From the NCBI RefSeq assembly GCF_003259615.1, contig NZ_QLLR01000029.1:1-64000 (forward strand): 64,000 nt of DNA, read 5' to 3'. This stretch comes from Pedobacter cryoconitis (lineage in GTDB: Bacteria; Bacteroidota; Bacteroidia; Sphingobacteriales; Sphingobacteriaceae). The translations under genes and the position numbers were made by a program. A model generated the notes under the pieces. That model had not been told where the DNA came from. It saw only the letters and a list, made by a program, of their open reading frames with translations, and ran no database searches. Each line of letters opens with the position of its first letter. Position 1 is the first letter of the stretch. Positions 26,213 to 35,122 of the stretch are shown here, piece by piece.

Positions 26213-27217
26213 TTAGATACTTTTTTCAAGGATTAACAGGTGTTTACACCGTATCCCATTTTCAATAATCGGGTGAGGGTAATGATCGATAAAGAAGTTG
26301 TGATTCATACCAACGAGTTCAAAATTTTCTTTTTGATATAAAGCGAGCTGGCCGATGCTTGAATTTCCGGTTGCAATCCTCAATGTTTTAAATCCTTTGG
26401 CTATAGAAGCATTAACCGCCTTTTTTAATAAACGCTTGCCTAAGCCAATACCCTGATACTGGGCTTTAACGGCAATGTTTTTGATTTCAATAGTACTTTT
26501 GTTTAAAGGTAACAATACAAAAGCGCCTATGATTTTTGTCCGGTACAGCGCCACAAAGATCTGGTTATTATGTGTATATGAATTTATAACTTCTATGGAT
26601 GGATCAGCAGATAATAAAAGGTCATAGAGTGTCCGGTTGATTTCATTCTTTTCCGTAAACGCCAATTCCTGGTGGATAGACAGGTGCTCAATTTTTTCAT
26701 TGACCAGCCGCAGCCGTTCTTCAATGGTAATATCACTCTCTAACCTGAGGATTGGTGTTTTTAATTTATTGAGCCATTTCGTATGCTGTTCAAAACTTCT
26801 GCTGGGAAAACCTGGCTGGTCATAACCTGATGCCCATTCAATAAATTCAGCATGCTTTTTTTTCCAATAGTCATCTGTCTCCATCAGCTCTCCGTACAGC
26901 GCTGTTTCTCTTTTAATTAAGCGTGGTATTCTGATCGCAGAAGGGATCCATAAGAATACAACCAGGTCGAAGAAATTAACGAATTGCGCATTCCAATTTA
27001 ATATTGAGCCAGAAACAACAATGTTTTCATTTTTATTAAAATCGTTAGTAAATAAGTCGTCGCGTTCTTGTGGATCGCGCTTTAATTCAAATGGTATTTC
27101 GCTTTTAAGCCAGTAATAGTCATCAGTATCAAGGTGACTAAAACCCAGCTCAATGGAGAGACGATGGGCTAAAGTAGTTGTACCAGAGCCTGATGCTCCA
27201 AAAATCATGATTTTCAT
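26213..27217 (-). CDS. Fusion: P-loop (adenylate-kinase-like) NTPase plus GNAT acetyltransferase
   Basis: This 334-residue protein has two domains. Residues 1-175 begin with the Walker A loop GASGSGTTT (7-15) and LDTDDYYW, typical of small nucleotide/shikimate-kinase-like proteins with an unusual TTT end of the loop. Residues about 190-334 form a GNAT domain with the acetyl-CoA loop QYQGIGLGKRLL and ATGNSSIGQLALYQKENFEL. Both parts are usually separate proteins. There is no frameshift at the junction, so the fusion looks real. Substrates are unknown. Confidence 0.8.
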   Translation of the reverse strand: MKIMIFGASGSGTTTLAHRLSIELGFSHLDTDDYYWLKSEIPFELKRDPQERDDLFTNDFNKNENIVVSGSILNWNAQFVNFFDLVVFLWIPSAIRIPRLIKRETALYGELMETDDYWKKKHAEFIEWASGYDQPGFPSRSFEQHTKWLNKLKTPILRLESDITIEERLRLVNEKIEHLSIHQELAFTEKNEINRTLYDLLLSADPSIEVINSYTHNNQIFVALYRTKIIGAFVLLPLNKSTIEIKNIAVKAQYQGIGLGKRLLKKAVNASIAKGFKTLRIATGNSSIGQLALYQKENFELVGMNHNFFIDHYPHPIIENGIRCKHLLILEKSI

Positions 27218-27531
27218 CGAGTAGTTAGTTATAGTAGATTAAACGAAAATATGAAAAGAATAGTTTATTTTTACTGTTTGCTAAAAATATTAGTATTCTT
27301 TTTGCGCTAATAATTTTTACCAACAGGATAGGGGGAGATCTTTCCGATGAGTTGAAAACCGCAATTACGGGCATTAATAATGCTGAAAAGATAGTATATA
27401 ATTAGCTGTATTTCTTGATTTTAAATACTTTAAAATAGTGTAGTTGTATATAAAACTTTTAATGTAAAAATTAGTTATATAGGTTTAATATATTTACTGT
27501 TTTTAAAATCTGATTTATTTTATGGATAACC
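27218..27531. other. Non-coding gap before the second PAS kinase
   Basis: This 314-bp, very AT-rich space separates divergent genes and probably holds both promoters. An open frame of about 55 codons (ending in GDLSDELKTAITGINN...) lies in it but has no standard start codon. No terminator, repeat or RNA is recognised. Confidence 0.4.
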
Positions 27532-29415
27532 ATGCTGACTGATGCCCTTTTTCAAGCCCTGTTCAATAGCTCTTCGCCGCGTCTGCTCTTAAGTGCCCAC
27601 GGCCGGGATTTTATAATTATCAACACTAATGAAGCTTTTAGAATAGCGAGCTTAAATGAGGCTTTAAGTGCGACAGGTAAAAGTATCTGGGATTTGTTTA
27701 ATGCGGGAAACTGCAGCTGTGAAAATTTACTTTTGCTGGAAAATTCTTTAATGCAGTCAGTCGAACTCACGCAGAAATCAGAACTTCATGATTTCGAATA
27801 TCAGTTTGCAGCAGCAGGACAAATCAGAAATTATTGGAAACTGGAAATTGTAGCTATAGCTAATCATGACGGGCAGCCTCCATCTGTTCTTTTGACTCTT
27901 GATTTGCAAAACGAACAAAAGAATACAGGTATTCAGCAGCATCCGGAACTTTTAAATATTGTTAGTCATATTCCTGTAGGTCTGTGCATTTTGTCTGGTC
28001 AGGAAATGAGATTGGAAATTGTAAATGAACGGATGTTAAGTCTGTGGGATAGAAATTATTCTATTTTAGGTTTGCCTTTATTGGAATTTATGCCGGAAAT
28101 AACGCACCAGGTGTTCCCCCAATTATTACAGCAGGTTTATACTTCCGGAATTCCGTTTAGTAGCAGAGGAGCAATTGCACAACTCGTTGTAGGCGGGCGT
28201 TTAAAAACACTCTATGTAGATTTTTCTTATACACCATTGAAAAATAGTGAAGGAGCGATCGATAGTATTCTGGTGATGGCCGAAGATGTAACCAGCAGTG
28301 TAATGGGTTTGCAGCGGGAACAGCAATTAACAGAAAAGCTAACGGCTATTAATGAAGAATTATCTGCTTCTATTCTCGAATTGGCAGAAAATGAATCCAG
28401 GTTCAGATTTTTACTGAATGCTTTGCCACAGCAGGTTTGGACGGCAGATTCGGCAGGTTTGCTGGATTATGTAAACCAGGTAGTCTGTGATGATTTCGGC
28501 TTCGATGTGCCAACGGTTATAGGGCATGGCTGGCAGAAATTTGTACATCCTGATGATTTAGTGCAGTCTCTTGAAAAGTGGAAGAATGCTTTGGAAACAG
28601 AGTGTGAATATGTAACTGAGTTTAGACTATTATGCCACGAAGGAAACTATAAATGGTTTTTAGCCAGGGCCATCCCATTGATTGAAAATGGTAAATTATT
28701 ACTTTGGATAGGGACTAATACTAATATCGACCTGCAAAAAAACAATGAGCAGCGTAAGGATGAGTTTATATCGGTTGCCAGCCATGAACTCAAAACACCA
28801 TTAACCAGTATTAAGGCATTTAATCAGTTGATTCAGCGTAAAAACAAGGAACACGCGCTCGATGGCTTTATCGCGAAGTCTGCTCAGAATATTTCCCGTT
28901 TAGAAAGATTAATAAAAGACCTGCTGGATGTAACGAAAATCAATGCAGGTAAGATTACCTATGAGCTTGAGTTTTTCGATTTCAAAAAGATGCTGATCGA
29001 AAGTATAGAGAATGTTCAGCTGACGGCCCCGGACCATGAAATTATTTTGGAGAAAGCAGCAGAAATCAGCTACCCCGGAGATCAATACAGACTGGAACAG
29101 GTAATTCATAATTTTTTGACCAATGCGGTAAAATATTCCCCTGATGGTCAAAAGGTAATTGTAAAGTCGATAATCGAAGGGACTGACTTGCTTGTATCTA
29201 TCCAGGATTTTGGTATTGGTATAGCTGAAAAAGATAGGATGAGGCTATTTGAAAGATATTATAGAGTTGGTGACAATGCCATGCGATTTGAAGGACTAGG
29301 CCTTGGTCTTTTTATTTCTTCGGAAATTTTAAGGAGACATCAGGGGAACTTCTGGATAGAAAGCGAGCCTGGGCTTGGCTCTACTTTCTTTTTCCGGTTA
29401 CCAGTGGTCAGCTAA
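27532..29415 (+). CDS. PAS-domain sensor histidine kinase (orphan, paralogue of 13566)
   Basis: The protein has 627 residues without transmembrane helices. Order: degenerate PAS (5-125), PAS (about 140-260), short coil (about 265-285), PAS_3-type (about 290-405), HisKA with ASHELKTPLTSIKAF (His418), HATPase with NFLTNAVKYSPDG, DFGIGI and GLGLGLFIS. The domain order and HisKA sequence match the kinase at 13566, minus its longer coiled coil, so they are paralogues. No response regulator is adjacent. The ATG at 27522 is out of frame. Confidence 0.92.
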   Translation: MLTDALFQALFNSSSPRLLLSAHGRDFIIINTNEAFRIASLNEALSATGKSIWDLFNAGNCSCENLLLLENSLMQSVELTQKSELHDFEYQFAAAGQIRNYWKLEIVAIANHDGQPPSVLLTLDLQNEQKNTGIQQHPELLNIVSHIPVGLCILSGQEMRLEIVNERMLSLWDRNYSILGLPLLEFMPEITHQVFPQLLQQVYTSGIPFSSRGAIAQLVVGGRLKTLYVDFSYTPLKNSEGAIDSILVMAEDVTSSVMGLQREQQLTEKLTAINEELSASILELAENESRFRFLLNALPQQVWTADSAGLLDYVNQVVCDDFGFDVPTVIGHGWQKFVHPDDLVQSLEKWKNALETECEYVTEFRLLCHEGNYKWFLARAIPLIENGKLLLWIGTNTNIDLQKNNEQRKDEFISVASHELKTPLTSIKAFNQLIQRKNKEHALDGFIAKSAQNISRLERLIKDLLDVTKINAGKITYELEFFDFKKMLIESIENVQLTAPDHEIILEKAAEISYPGDQYRLEQVIHNFLTNAVKYSPDGQKVIVKSIIEGTDLLVSIQDFGIGIAEKDRMRLFERYYRVGDNAMRFEGLGLGLFISSEILRRHQGNFWIESEPGLGSTFFFRLPVVS

Positions 29416-29421
29416 CCTGGT

Positions 29422-30288
29422 TTACTCATTAGGTATAGCAAACTCCTTATAAGCTAAACCCCCGACTATCCCCAATCCATTTTGTATATTACTGTGGATA
29501 ATCACCTTTTCTGAAAAGGGGTTGTCTTCGCTGTCATCTGCTTTGGATACACTCTTTAGATATTTATAACTGGTTTCAGTCAATAAAGTGACTTCTATAT
29601 ACATATTCTTTGATGCGGGTTTGTAATCTGTACTGAAAGCATAAAATTTAGTTTCCCCTGCTGGTTGCGCCTTTTCTACAAATAATGATTTTTTGTCTGA
29701 ATTTCCACTTCCAAAAATATCAGTGTTATTGACCGGGCGGATATAAAATGGTATTTTTTTAGAGGGCTTGCCGGAATTGTTCTCTTCATATAAAATCCTG
29801 AAGCGATAATATTGCTTTTCCTTGCTGTTGTTCTTTAGCAGGAAATTGAACTTTAGTTTATAATCGTCGCTATTTGATTCAATCACTGCCTGATTATTGA
29901 TGTCTATGGTAGTGATGTCCGGAATGATGTCACTGCCCTCAACCAGGTTAAAACCAGGTGCGGCAGCTGTTATTCTATATTTTTTATCTTTTAGTACCCC
30001 AATGGTGCTTACATAATATTTTTTACCGTCTATGGTCTGCGGCTTTAATGATTCTTTAAAAACATCATTTTCATAGAGTTTTGTTTCCGCATGCTCAGGG
30101 TCTTTAAATGATTGTCCTTCTGCTAGTCTGCCAGATAGCGTAAAGCGTACTTTCAATGGCATATTTTCACTCATTAATACATTCAATACTGGACGATCTG
30201 CATCTGAAGGTAAATCGATGGTTAATTTTTTCTCACAAGATGTCAATAAGCTCATTGCAAGTATGGGGAAGAAGTTAATTGTTTTCAT
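29422..30288 (-). CDS. DUF4249 family lipoprotein
   Basis: The protein has 288 residues. A lipoprotein signal ends in LLTSC (Cys18), followed by the family opening EKKLTIDLPSDADRPVLNVL. DUF4249 proteins are beta-rich outer-membrane lipoproteins of Bacteroidota encoded beside TonB-dependent receptors. Here it follows a receptor gene by 2 bp, so they are co-transcribed and likely form one complex. Its ligand is unknown. Confidence 0.88.
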   Translation of the reverse strand: MKTINFFPILAMSLLTSCEKKLTIDLPSDADRPVLNVLMSENMPLKVRFTLSGRLAEGQSFKDPEHAETKLYENDVFKESLKPQTIDGKKYYVSTIGVLKDKKYRITAAAPGFNLVEGSDIIPDITTIDINNQAVIESNSDDYKLKFNFLLKNNSKEKQYYRFRILYEENNSGKPSKKIPFYIRPVNNTDIFGSGNSDKKSLFVEKAQPAGETKFYAFSTDYKPASKNMYIEVTLLTETSYKYLKSVSKADDSEDNPFSEKVIIHSNIQNGLGIVGGLAYKEFAIPNE

Positions 30289-30290
30289 GA

Positions 30291-32717
30291 TTAAAATTTA
30301 AGGCTGTAAGAAATGCTGGGCATAATAGGTAACAAGCTGTTTCCGGTCAGATTAGCTGTATTTCCTTTGTAATCTTTGACATTGAAATAAAATAAATTTT
30401 GTCGGTTATAAACGTTGTAAATACTCACATTCCAGGTACGCACCTTACCACTTTCTTTGAGTTTGATAAAACTTATACCAACGTCTAATCTATGTGTAGG
30501 CTGTATACGAATGTTATTTCTGGACTCGATATAGTCGAGCTTTTGAGTTTTTTGCGGTTGATCCTGTTCAGGGCTAACTCCTTCAAATTGTGTGGTGGGC
30601 ATGGTAAAAGGTGATGCACTCTGGTAAACAAAAGTTGCTGAAAGTTCAATTCCTGGTTTTAATTTATAAACCCCAACCAGGTTTAACGTGTTCCGGCGGT
30701 CATACTTATAAGGATAAGTTTTTCCATGGTTGATTTCCGGCAGGCTGCGGTTTGTCCAGGCCAGTGCATAGCTGGCCCAGCCTGTTAAGCGGCCTGTTTT
30801 CTTTTGAAGGAATAATTCCAGGCCATAAGCTTTGCCTTTGCCACTGGTGATTTTATTCTCCCAGTCATTATGTTCGCTGGTTACTACATAGTCTGCGCCG
30901 TCTTTATATTCAATGATATTATCCATTGTTTTATAATAGCTTTCGGCAGAGAATTCAAACTGATTATTAAAAATATTACGGGATATGCCCAGTGCAAATT
31001 GATTAGATTGCTGCGGAAGTACTTTGCTTGTTGCAGGAACCCAAAGATCGGTAGGCAGGGAAATAGAATTGCTGGCTAACAGGTGCATATATTGGGTCAT
31101 CTTTGCATAAGATGCTTTCAGCGCCCAATCACCCGGCAATAGATAGTGTGCACTGATGCGTGGCTGCAAAGAAGTATAGAACTTGCCCTGTACATTAAAT
31201 CCGCTGGCATGCACGCCTATGTTTGCTTTCAGCTTGTCGGTGATTGTCCAGTCATCTTCAGCATAAAGATCAAGTTCCGTTGCTTTAATTTTACCGCCCA
31301 GATTTTCATCTTTCAAAGTTTCATTATTGAAAGACTGTTTGGAAAGACTCGTGCCGGGAGTAAAAGTGTGCAGGGTAGAAGAAGCACCCATCTTTATACT
31401 ATGGGCAGGTAATGGCTGATAATCAAAATCTATTTTGGCAGTATAATCTGTAATACCTGAGTTAATATTCAGGATGTCATCTGAGTTTGCATTTGCTTTT
31501 GAACCAAAAATTGAAGAAGTCATGGTGGTATTAAACTTGTATTGCGAGGTAGTCAGCGTAGTATTTGCAAATAGTTTATTAGAAAAAATATGATTCCATC
31601 TTGCTGCACCTGTCATATTGCGCCAGCCTAAACCAAAATCCCCAAGTGTGGTCGAACCATCACTGCTTCCTTGTTTTACTTTTGTCCTTAACTTATCCTG
31701 GCCGTTGTAAAAACTTAAATAAAGGTGGTCTTTATCAGAGAATTTATGGTGAATTTTAGCGTTAAGGTCATAGAAATATAATTGAAATTTTTCTACATCC
31801 GGCTGACTGCTTTTTAATATCGGAGTAATCAACAAGTCATGATAAGTTCTGCGGCCGGAAATGATAAAAGAAGTCTTATCTTTTTTGAGCGGGCCTTCCA
31901 CGGTCAATTGAGAAGCGAGCAGCCCCAAAGTAAACTGTCCGTGTATCTTGTTCATATTGCCATCATTCATCGCAATATCTACCACTGAAGATAGCCTGCC
32001 GCCATAACGCGCAGGAAAAGCACCTTTATAGAGGTCTACATTTTTAATTGCGTAAGTATTGAAAGCTGAAAATATCCCTAATAAGTGTGATGGATTATAT
32101 AAAGGTGCCCCGTCCAGTAAAATCAGATTTTGATCAGGAGAGCCTCCGCGTACCAGCATTGCACTGGTACCTTCACTACCTTGTTGTACTCCCGGGAGTG
32201 TTTGCAGGGCTTTGAATAAATCCGGTTCGCCAAAAAATTTCGGTAAGGCCTGAATCTGACTGATTGGGAGATTAATTTTTCCCATTTGTGAAGTGTTTTG
32301 AATAGGGGCACTGTTTGTTCCTTTGATGATAACAGTGTTCAATTCGTTTTGCAGAGGTCTTAAACGAAAAGCAACTGTACTTTTTAAGGTTAAATTGATT
32401 AAAGTATCTATTGTTTGATAACCTATATAAGAGATACGGAAAGTGGCAGTATCTGCAGGAATAGTCAAACTGAAATAGCCGTAGTTATTTGTTGTTGTAC
32501 CGGTTTTTATACCTTTTGCAGTAATACTTACGCCAATCAGCGTTTCACCGGTAGTTTGATCGGTTATTCTTCCATTTAATGTTTTTGAATTACTTTTTTG
32601 CGGGGAAACAGGTTTTAAGCTGGTTTGTGCCTTTACGCAGGTAGTTTTAAAAATGAGCAGTAAAAAAGTGGAGAGTAGTGTTAATCTGGCAATTTTTATA
32701 AAATTGGGTACGTTCAT
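30291..32717 (-). CDS. TonB-dependent receptor with carboxypeptidase-like N-terminal domain
   Basis: The protein has 808 residues from the ATG at 32717; a GTG ten codons upstream is less likely because it precedes the signal peptide. A signal peptide (about 1-31, ending VKAQ), a CarbopepD regulatory domain (about 45-125, GRITDQTTGETLIGVSITAK), a plug (about 135-245, ALQTLPGVQQGSEGTSAMLV then DGAPLYNPSHLLG) and a long barrel are seen. It imports an unknown ligand across the outer membrane with its DUF4249 partner. Confidence 0.9.
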   Translation of the reverse strand: MNVPNFIKIARLTLLSTFLLLIFKTTCVKAQTSLKPVSPQKSNSKTLNGRITDQTTGETLIGVSITAKGIKTGTTTNNYGYFSLTIPADTATFRISYIGYQTIDTLINLTLKSTVAFRLRPLQNELNTVIIKGTNSAPIQNTSQMGKINLPISQIQALPKFFGEPDLFKALQTLPGVQQGSEGTSAMLVRGGSPDQNLILLDGAPLYNPSHLLGIFSAFNTYAIKNVDLYKGAFPARYGGRLSSVVDIAMNDGNMNKIHGQFTLGLLASQLTVEGPLKKDKTSFIISGRRTYHDLLITPILKSSQPDVEKFQLYFYDLNAKIHHKFSDKDHLYLSFYNGQDKLRTKVKQGSSDGSTTLGDFGLGWRNMTGAARWNHIFSNKLFANTTLTTSQYKFNTTMTSSIFGSKANANSDDILNINSGITDYTAKIDFDYQPLPAHSIKMGASSTLHTFTPGTSLSKQSFNNETLKDENLGGKIKATELDLYAEDDWTITDKLKANIGVHASGFNVQGKFYTSLQPRISAHYLLPGDWALKASYAKMTQYMHLLASNSISLPTDLWVPATSKVLPQQSNQFALGISRNIFNNQFEFSAESYYKTMDNIIEYKDGADYVVTSEHNDWENKITSGKGKAYGLELFLQKKTGRLTGWASYALAWTNRSLPEINHGKTYPYKYDRRNTLNLVGVYKLKPGIELSATFVYQSASPFTMPTTQFEGVSPEQDQPQKTQKLDYIESRNNIRIQPTHRLDVGISFIKLKESGKVRTWNVSIYNVYNRQNLFYFNVKDYKGNTANLTGNSLLPIMPSISYSLKF

Positions 32718-33068
32718 GTGTATTTTAAATTCACCACTAAGACGCACCTTTTCAGGGATACCCCTATAGTGTGAAAAATATTATTGTAAAGCACTGTAGC
32801 ATTATATAGTTATCATACGTTTTACCTCTTGATAACTATTTTTTAACTATTAATCTCATTCCGCTATAAAATGAAGATATGTTTTCACTTACTTAAATTT
32901 ATGCTGCTGTGCTGCAGGGGCAAACTCAGATCATAATATGTTTTTTTTCTAATTTAGTTTAGGCTCACTTCTCAAGTAATTGCAATATTTATGAAAAGCA
33001 GTTCATTTATCTTGTGGTTTTTTAAGTATTTAAAATTAAAATAGTATTTTGAGCAAAAAACGAAATTG
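32718..33068. other. 351-bp intergenic region with an inverted repeat
   Basis: The space between the divergent TonB receptor and DUF3347 genes is AT-rich. It holds ATAGTTATCA (32806-32815) and TGATAACTAT (32830-32839), a perfect 10-bp inverted repeat with a 14-bp gap followed by a T-run on the plus strand. That could be a regulatory site or the terminator of a small plus-strand transcript. No gene is seen. Confidence 0.4.
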
Positions 33069-33605
33069 ATGAAGAAATATATTGGAATAGCAGTTTTATC
33101 AACTTTGGTGGCTTGTACCGGTACCGTGAAAAATGAAACTGCTGTAACAGACAGCACAGCTACTGCTGAAAAGGCAGCAGAGGTGAATGATGTTAAGCTT
33201 GCTGATCCCAAATCAGAAAGTATATATAAGAGCTACATTAGCTTGAAAAATTCGCTGGTTGCCGGTAATGCAGCGGCTGCGCACCAGACTGCCCTTGACC
33301 TGGCTACTTCGCTTAAAGCTTTTGAAGGTTGTGAAAACACGGCTTTGATTGCAGAGAAAATAGCAGGTACTGAGGATATTAAAGTGCAGCGTAAAGAATT
33401 CACCGCGTTGAGTTCTGATGTTATCGCACTTTTTAAACATGCAGATATTACACAAGGCTCTATTTATGTACAACATTGCCCGATGGCCAATAATGGCGAT
33501 GGGGGAGATTGGTTGTCTTCAGAGAAAAAGATCAGTAATCCATATTACGGAAAAGAAATGATGACTTGCGGCGCAGTGCTGGAAGTGCTTAAAGCAAAGA
33601 AATAA
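33069..33605 (+). CDS. DUF3347-type lipoprotein, probable metal binding
   Basis: The protein has 178 residues from the ATG at 33069, just after a TTG. A lipobox VACT gives Cys17 or nearby. The C-terminus YVQHCPMANNGDGGDWLSSE and NPYYGKEMMTCGAV is the DUF3347 signature, also found fused to CusB-like efflux adaptors. Cys, His and Met there fit copper or silver binding. The low-complexity linker after the lipid anchor is typical of surface lipoproteins. No efflux genes are adjacent. Confidence 0.78.
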   Translation: MKKYIGIAVLSTLVACTGTVKNETAVTDSTATAEKAAEVNDVKLADPKSESIYKSYISLKNSLVAGNAAAAHQTALDLATSLKAFEGCENTALIAEKIAGTEDIKVQRKEFTALSSDVIALFKHADITQGSIYVQHCPMANNGDGGDWLSSEKKISNPYYGKEMMTCGAVLEVLKAKK

Positions 33606-33693
33606 GCTCAATTCTTACTTAATGATGACCCGCAGTTAACAATTATTTAACAGCTTTGTTATCATTGTATGTAGGCTATTTCATTAGAATAGT

Positions 33694-33701
33694 TAAATTT
33701 G
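33694..33701 (+). promoter_or_regulatory. -7 box of the citrate synthase promoter
   Basis: TAAATTTG is an exact TAnnTTTG match 22 bp upstream of the ATG. A -33 TTG at normal spacing is not clear (TTG at 33665-33667 is 26 bp away). Confidence 0.4.
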
Positions 33702-33723
33702 TTATTTATAAATTAGAAGATAT

Positions 33724-35010
33724 ATGTCAGATATTGCAGAAATTAAGATCGATGGTAAAGTATATGAATTTCCCATTGTAACTGGTACCGAAGGTGAAAA
33801 ATCAATTGATATTTCGAAATTAAGGGATTTAACAGGACACATTACCCTGGACTTAGGCTACAAAAACACAGGATCTACAAAAAGTGCAATTACCTTTTTA
33901 GATGGTGAAAAAGGAGTCTTGAAATACAGAGGTTATTCAATTGAGGAGCTGGCAGAGAAATCTACTTTCCTTGAAGTTGCTTTTCTACTGATCTACGGCG
34001 ATCTGCCAACAGCTAAAGCACTTGAAGATTTTCAATCTCAGATCACCAAGCATACGCTGATCCATGAGGATATGAAAAAATTCCTGGACGGATACCCTTC
34101 AAAATCTCACCCAATGGCTCAGTTAGCTTCATTGGTATGTTCTTTGTCAACATTTTATCCAGAGTCGCTGAATGCAAATTCTTCGCCTGAAACAATGAAC
34201 CTTACGATGATCAAATTGCTGGCTAAATTCCCGACAATTGTATCATTTATCTATAAAAAATCTTTAGGTCATCCACTGATCTATCCTAAAAATAAATACG
34301 ATTATGTAAGTAACTACCTGAACATGACTTTCGGTCAGCGTACAGAAGAGGTTGAAATTGACCCGGTAGTAGTGAAAGCGATGAATACTTTACTGATTTT
34401 ACATGCTGATCATGAGCAAAACTGTTCTGCATCTACAGTAAGAATGGTAGGTTCTTCAGATTGTAATTTATACGCTTCAGTTTCTGCTGGTATTGATGCG
34501 CTGTGGGGCCCGCTTCATGGTGGTGCTAACCAGGCTGTAATTGAAATGCTTGAATTGATTAAAGAAGACGGTGGAGATACCGAGAAATGGATTAATAAAG
34601 CAAAAGATAAAAATGATCCTTTCCGTATGATGGGATTTGGTCACAGAGTTTATAAGAACTTTGATCCGCGTGCTAAAATTATCAAAAAAGCATGTGATGA
34701 TATTCTGGAGAAATTAGGTATCAATGATCCTGTTCTTGAAATTGCTAAAAAACTGGAAGAAGCAGCTTTAAGTGATCCTTATTTTGTAGAGCGTAAATTA
34801 TATCCTAATGTTGATTTTTACTCAGGTATCATCTACAGAGCATTAGGTTTCCCTACAGATATGTTTACTGTATTATTCGCCCTTGGACGTTTACCGGGAT
34901 GGATTGCACAATGGAAAGAAATGCACGAAAATAAAGAGCCGATCGGCCGTCCGCGTCAGATTTACGTTGGACACACCAACAGAGCTTTTGTTGAAATAGA
35001 AAAACGATAG
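33724..35010 (+). CDS. gltA: Citrate synthase
   Basis: This 428-residue protein has the length and motifs of hexameric type II citrate synthases: LLILHADHEQNCSASTVRMV, ALWGPLHGGANQAVIEML and FGHRVYKNFDPRAKIIKKAC contain the catalytic His residues and arginines. It condenses acetyl-CoA with oxaloacetate at the TCA entry in the cytosol. The gene is monocistronic with its own -7 box and a strong terminator. Confidence 0.97.
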   Translation: MSDIAEIKIDGKVYEFPIVTGTEGEKSIDISKLRDLTGHITLDLGYKNTGSTKSAITFLDGEKGVLKYRGYSIEELAEKSTFLEVAFLLIYGDLPTAKALEDFQSQITKHTLIHEDMKKFLDGYPSKSHPMAQLASLVCSLSTFYPESLNANSSPETMNLTMIKLLAKFPTIVSFIYKKSLGHPLIYPKNKYDYVSNYLNMTFGQRTEEVEIDPVVVKAMNTLLILHADHEQNCSASTVRMVGSSDCNLYASVSAGIDALWGPLHGGANQAVIEMLELIKEDGGDTEKWINKAKDKNDPFRMMGFGHRVYKNFDPRAKIIKKACDDILEKLGINDPVLEIAKKLEEAALSDPYFVERKLYPNVDFYSGIIYRALGFPTDMFTVLFALGRLPGWIAQWKEMHENKEPIGRPRQIYVGHTNRAFVEIEKR

Positions 35011-35063
35011 TACTGACATCCTGAACTAAAAAATACCTTAAGTTTTAGCTTTAGGATATAGTC

Positions 35064-35099
35064 AAAAATCCCCGTTAATAAATTTAACGGGGATTTTTT
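35064..35099 (+). terminator. Terminator after gltA
   Basis: AAAATCCCCGTTAA pairs with TTAACGGGGATTTT around a TAAAT loop and continues into a T-run. It lies 54 bp past gltA. The symmetric stem could also serve the opposite strand. Confidence 0.85.
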
Positions 35100-35122
35100 G
35101 TGTCTGATCAGCTTGCCGGAAT

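Noticed and set aside
27233-27400. Open frame of about 55 codons (with KNSLFLLFAK, then GDLSDELKTAITGINN) upstream of the second PAS kinase
   Set aside because: It reads like a small membrane protein, but the first codon after the upstream stop is ATT and no ATG, GTG or TTG opens it at the proper place. Could be reconsidered if conserved.
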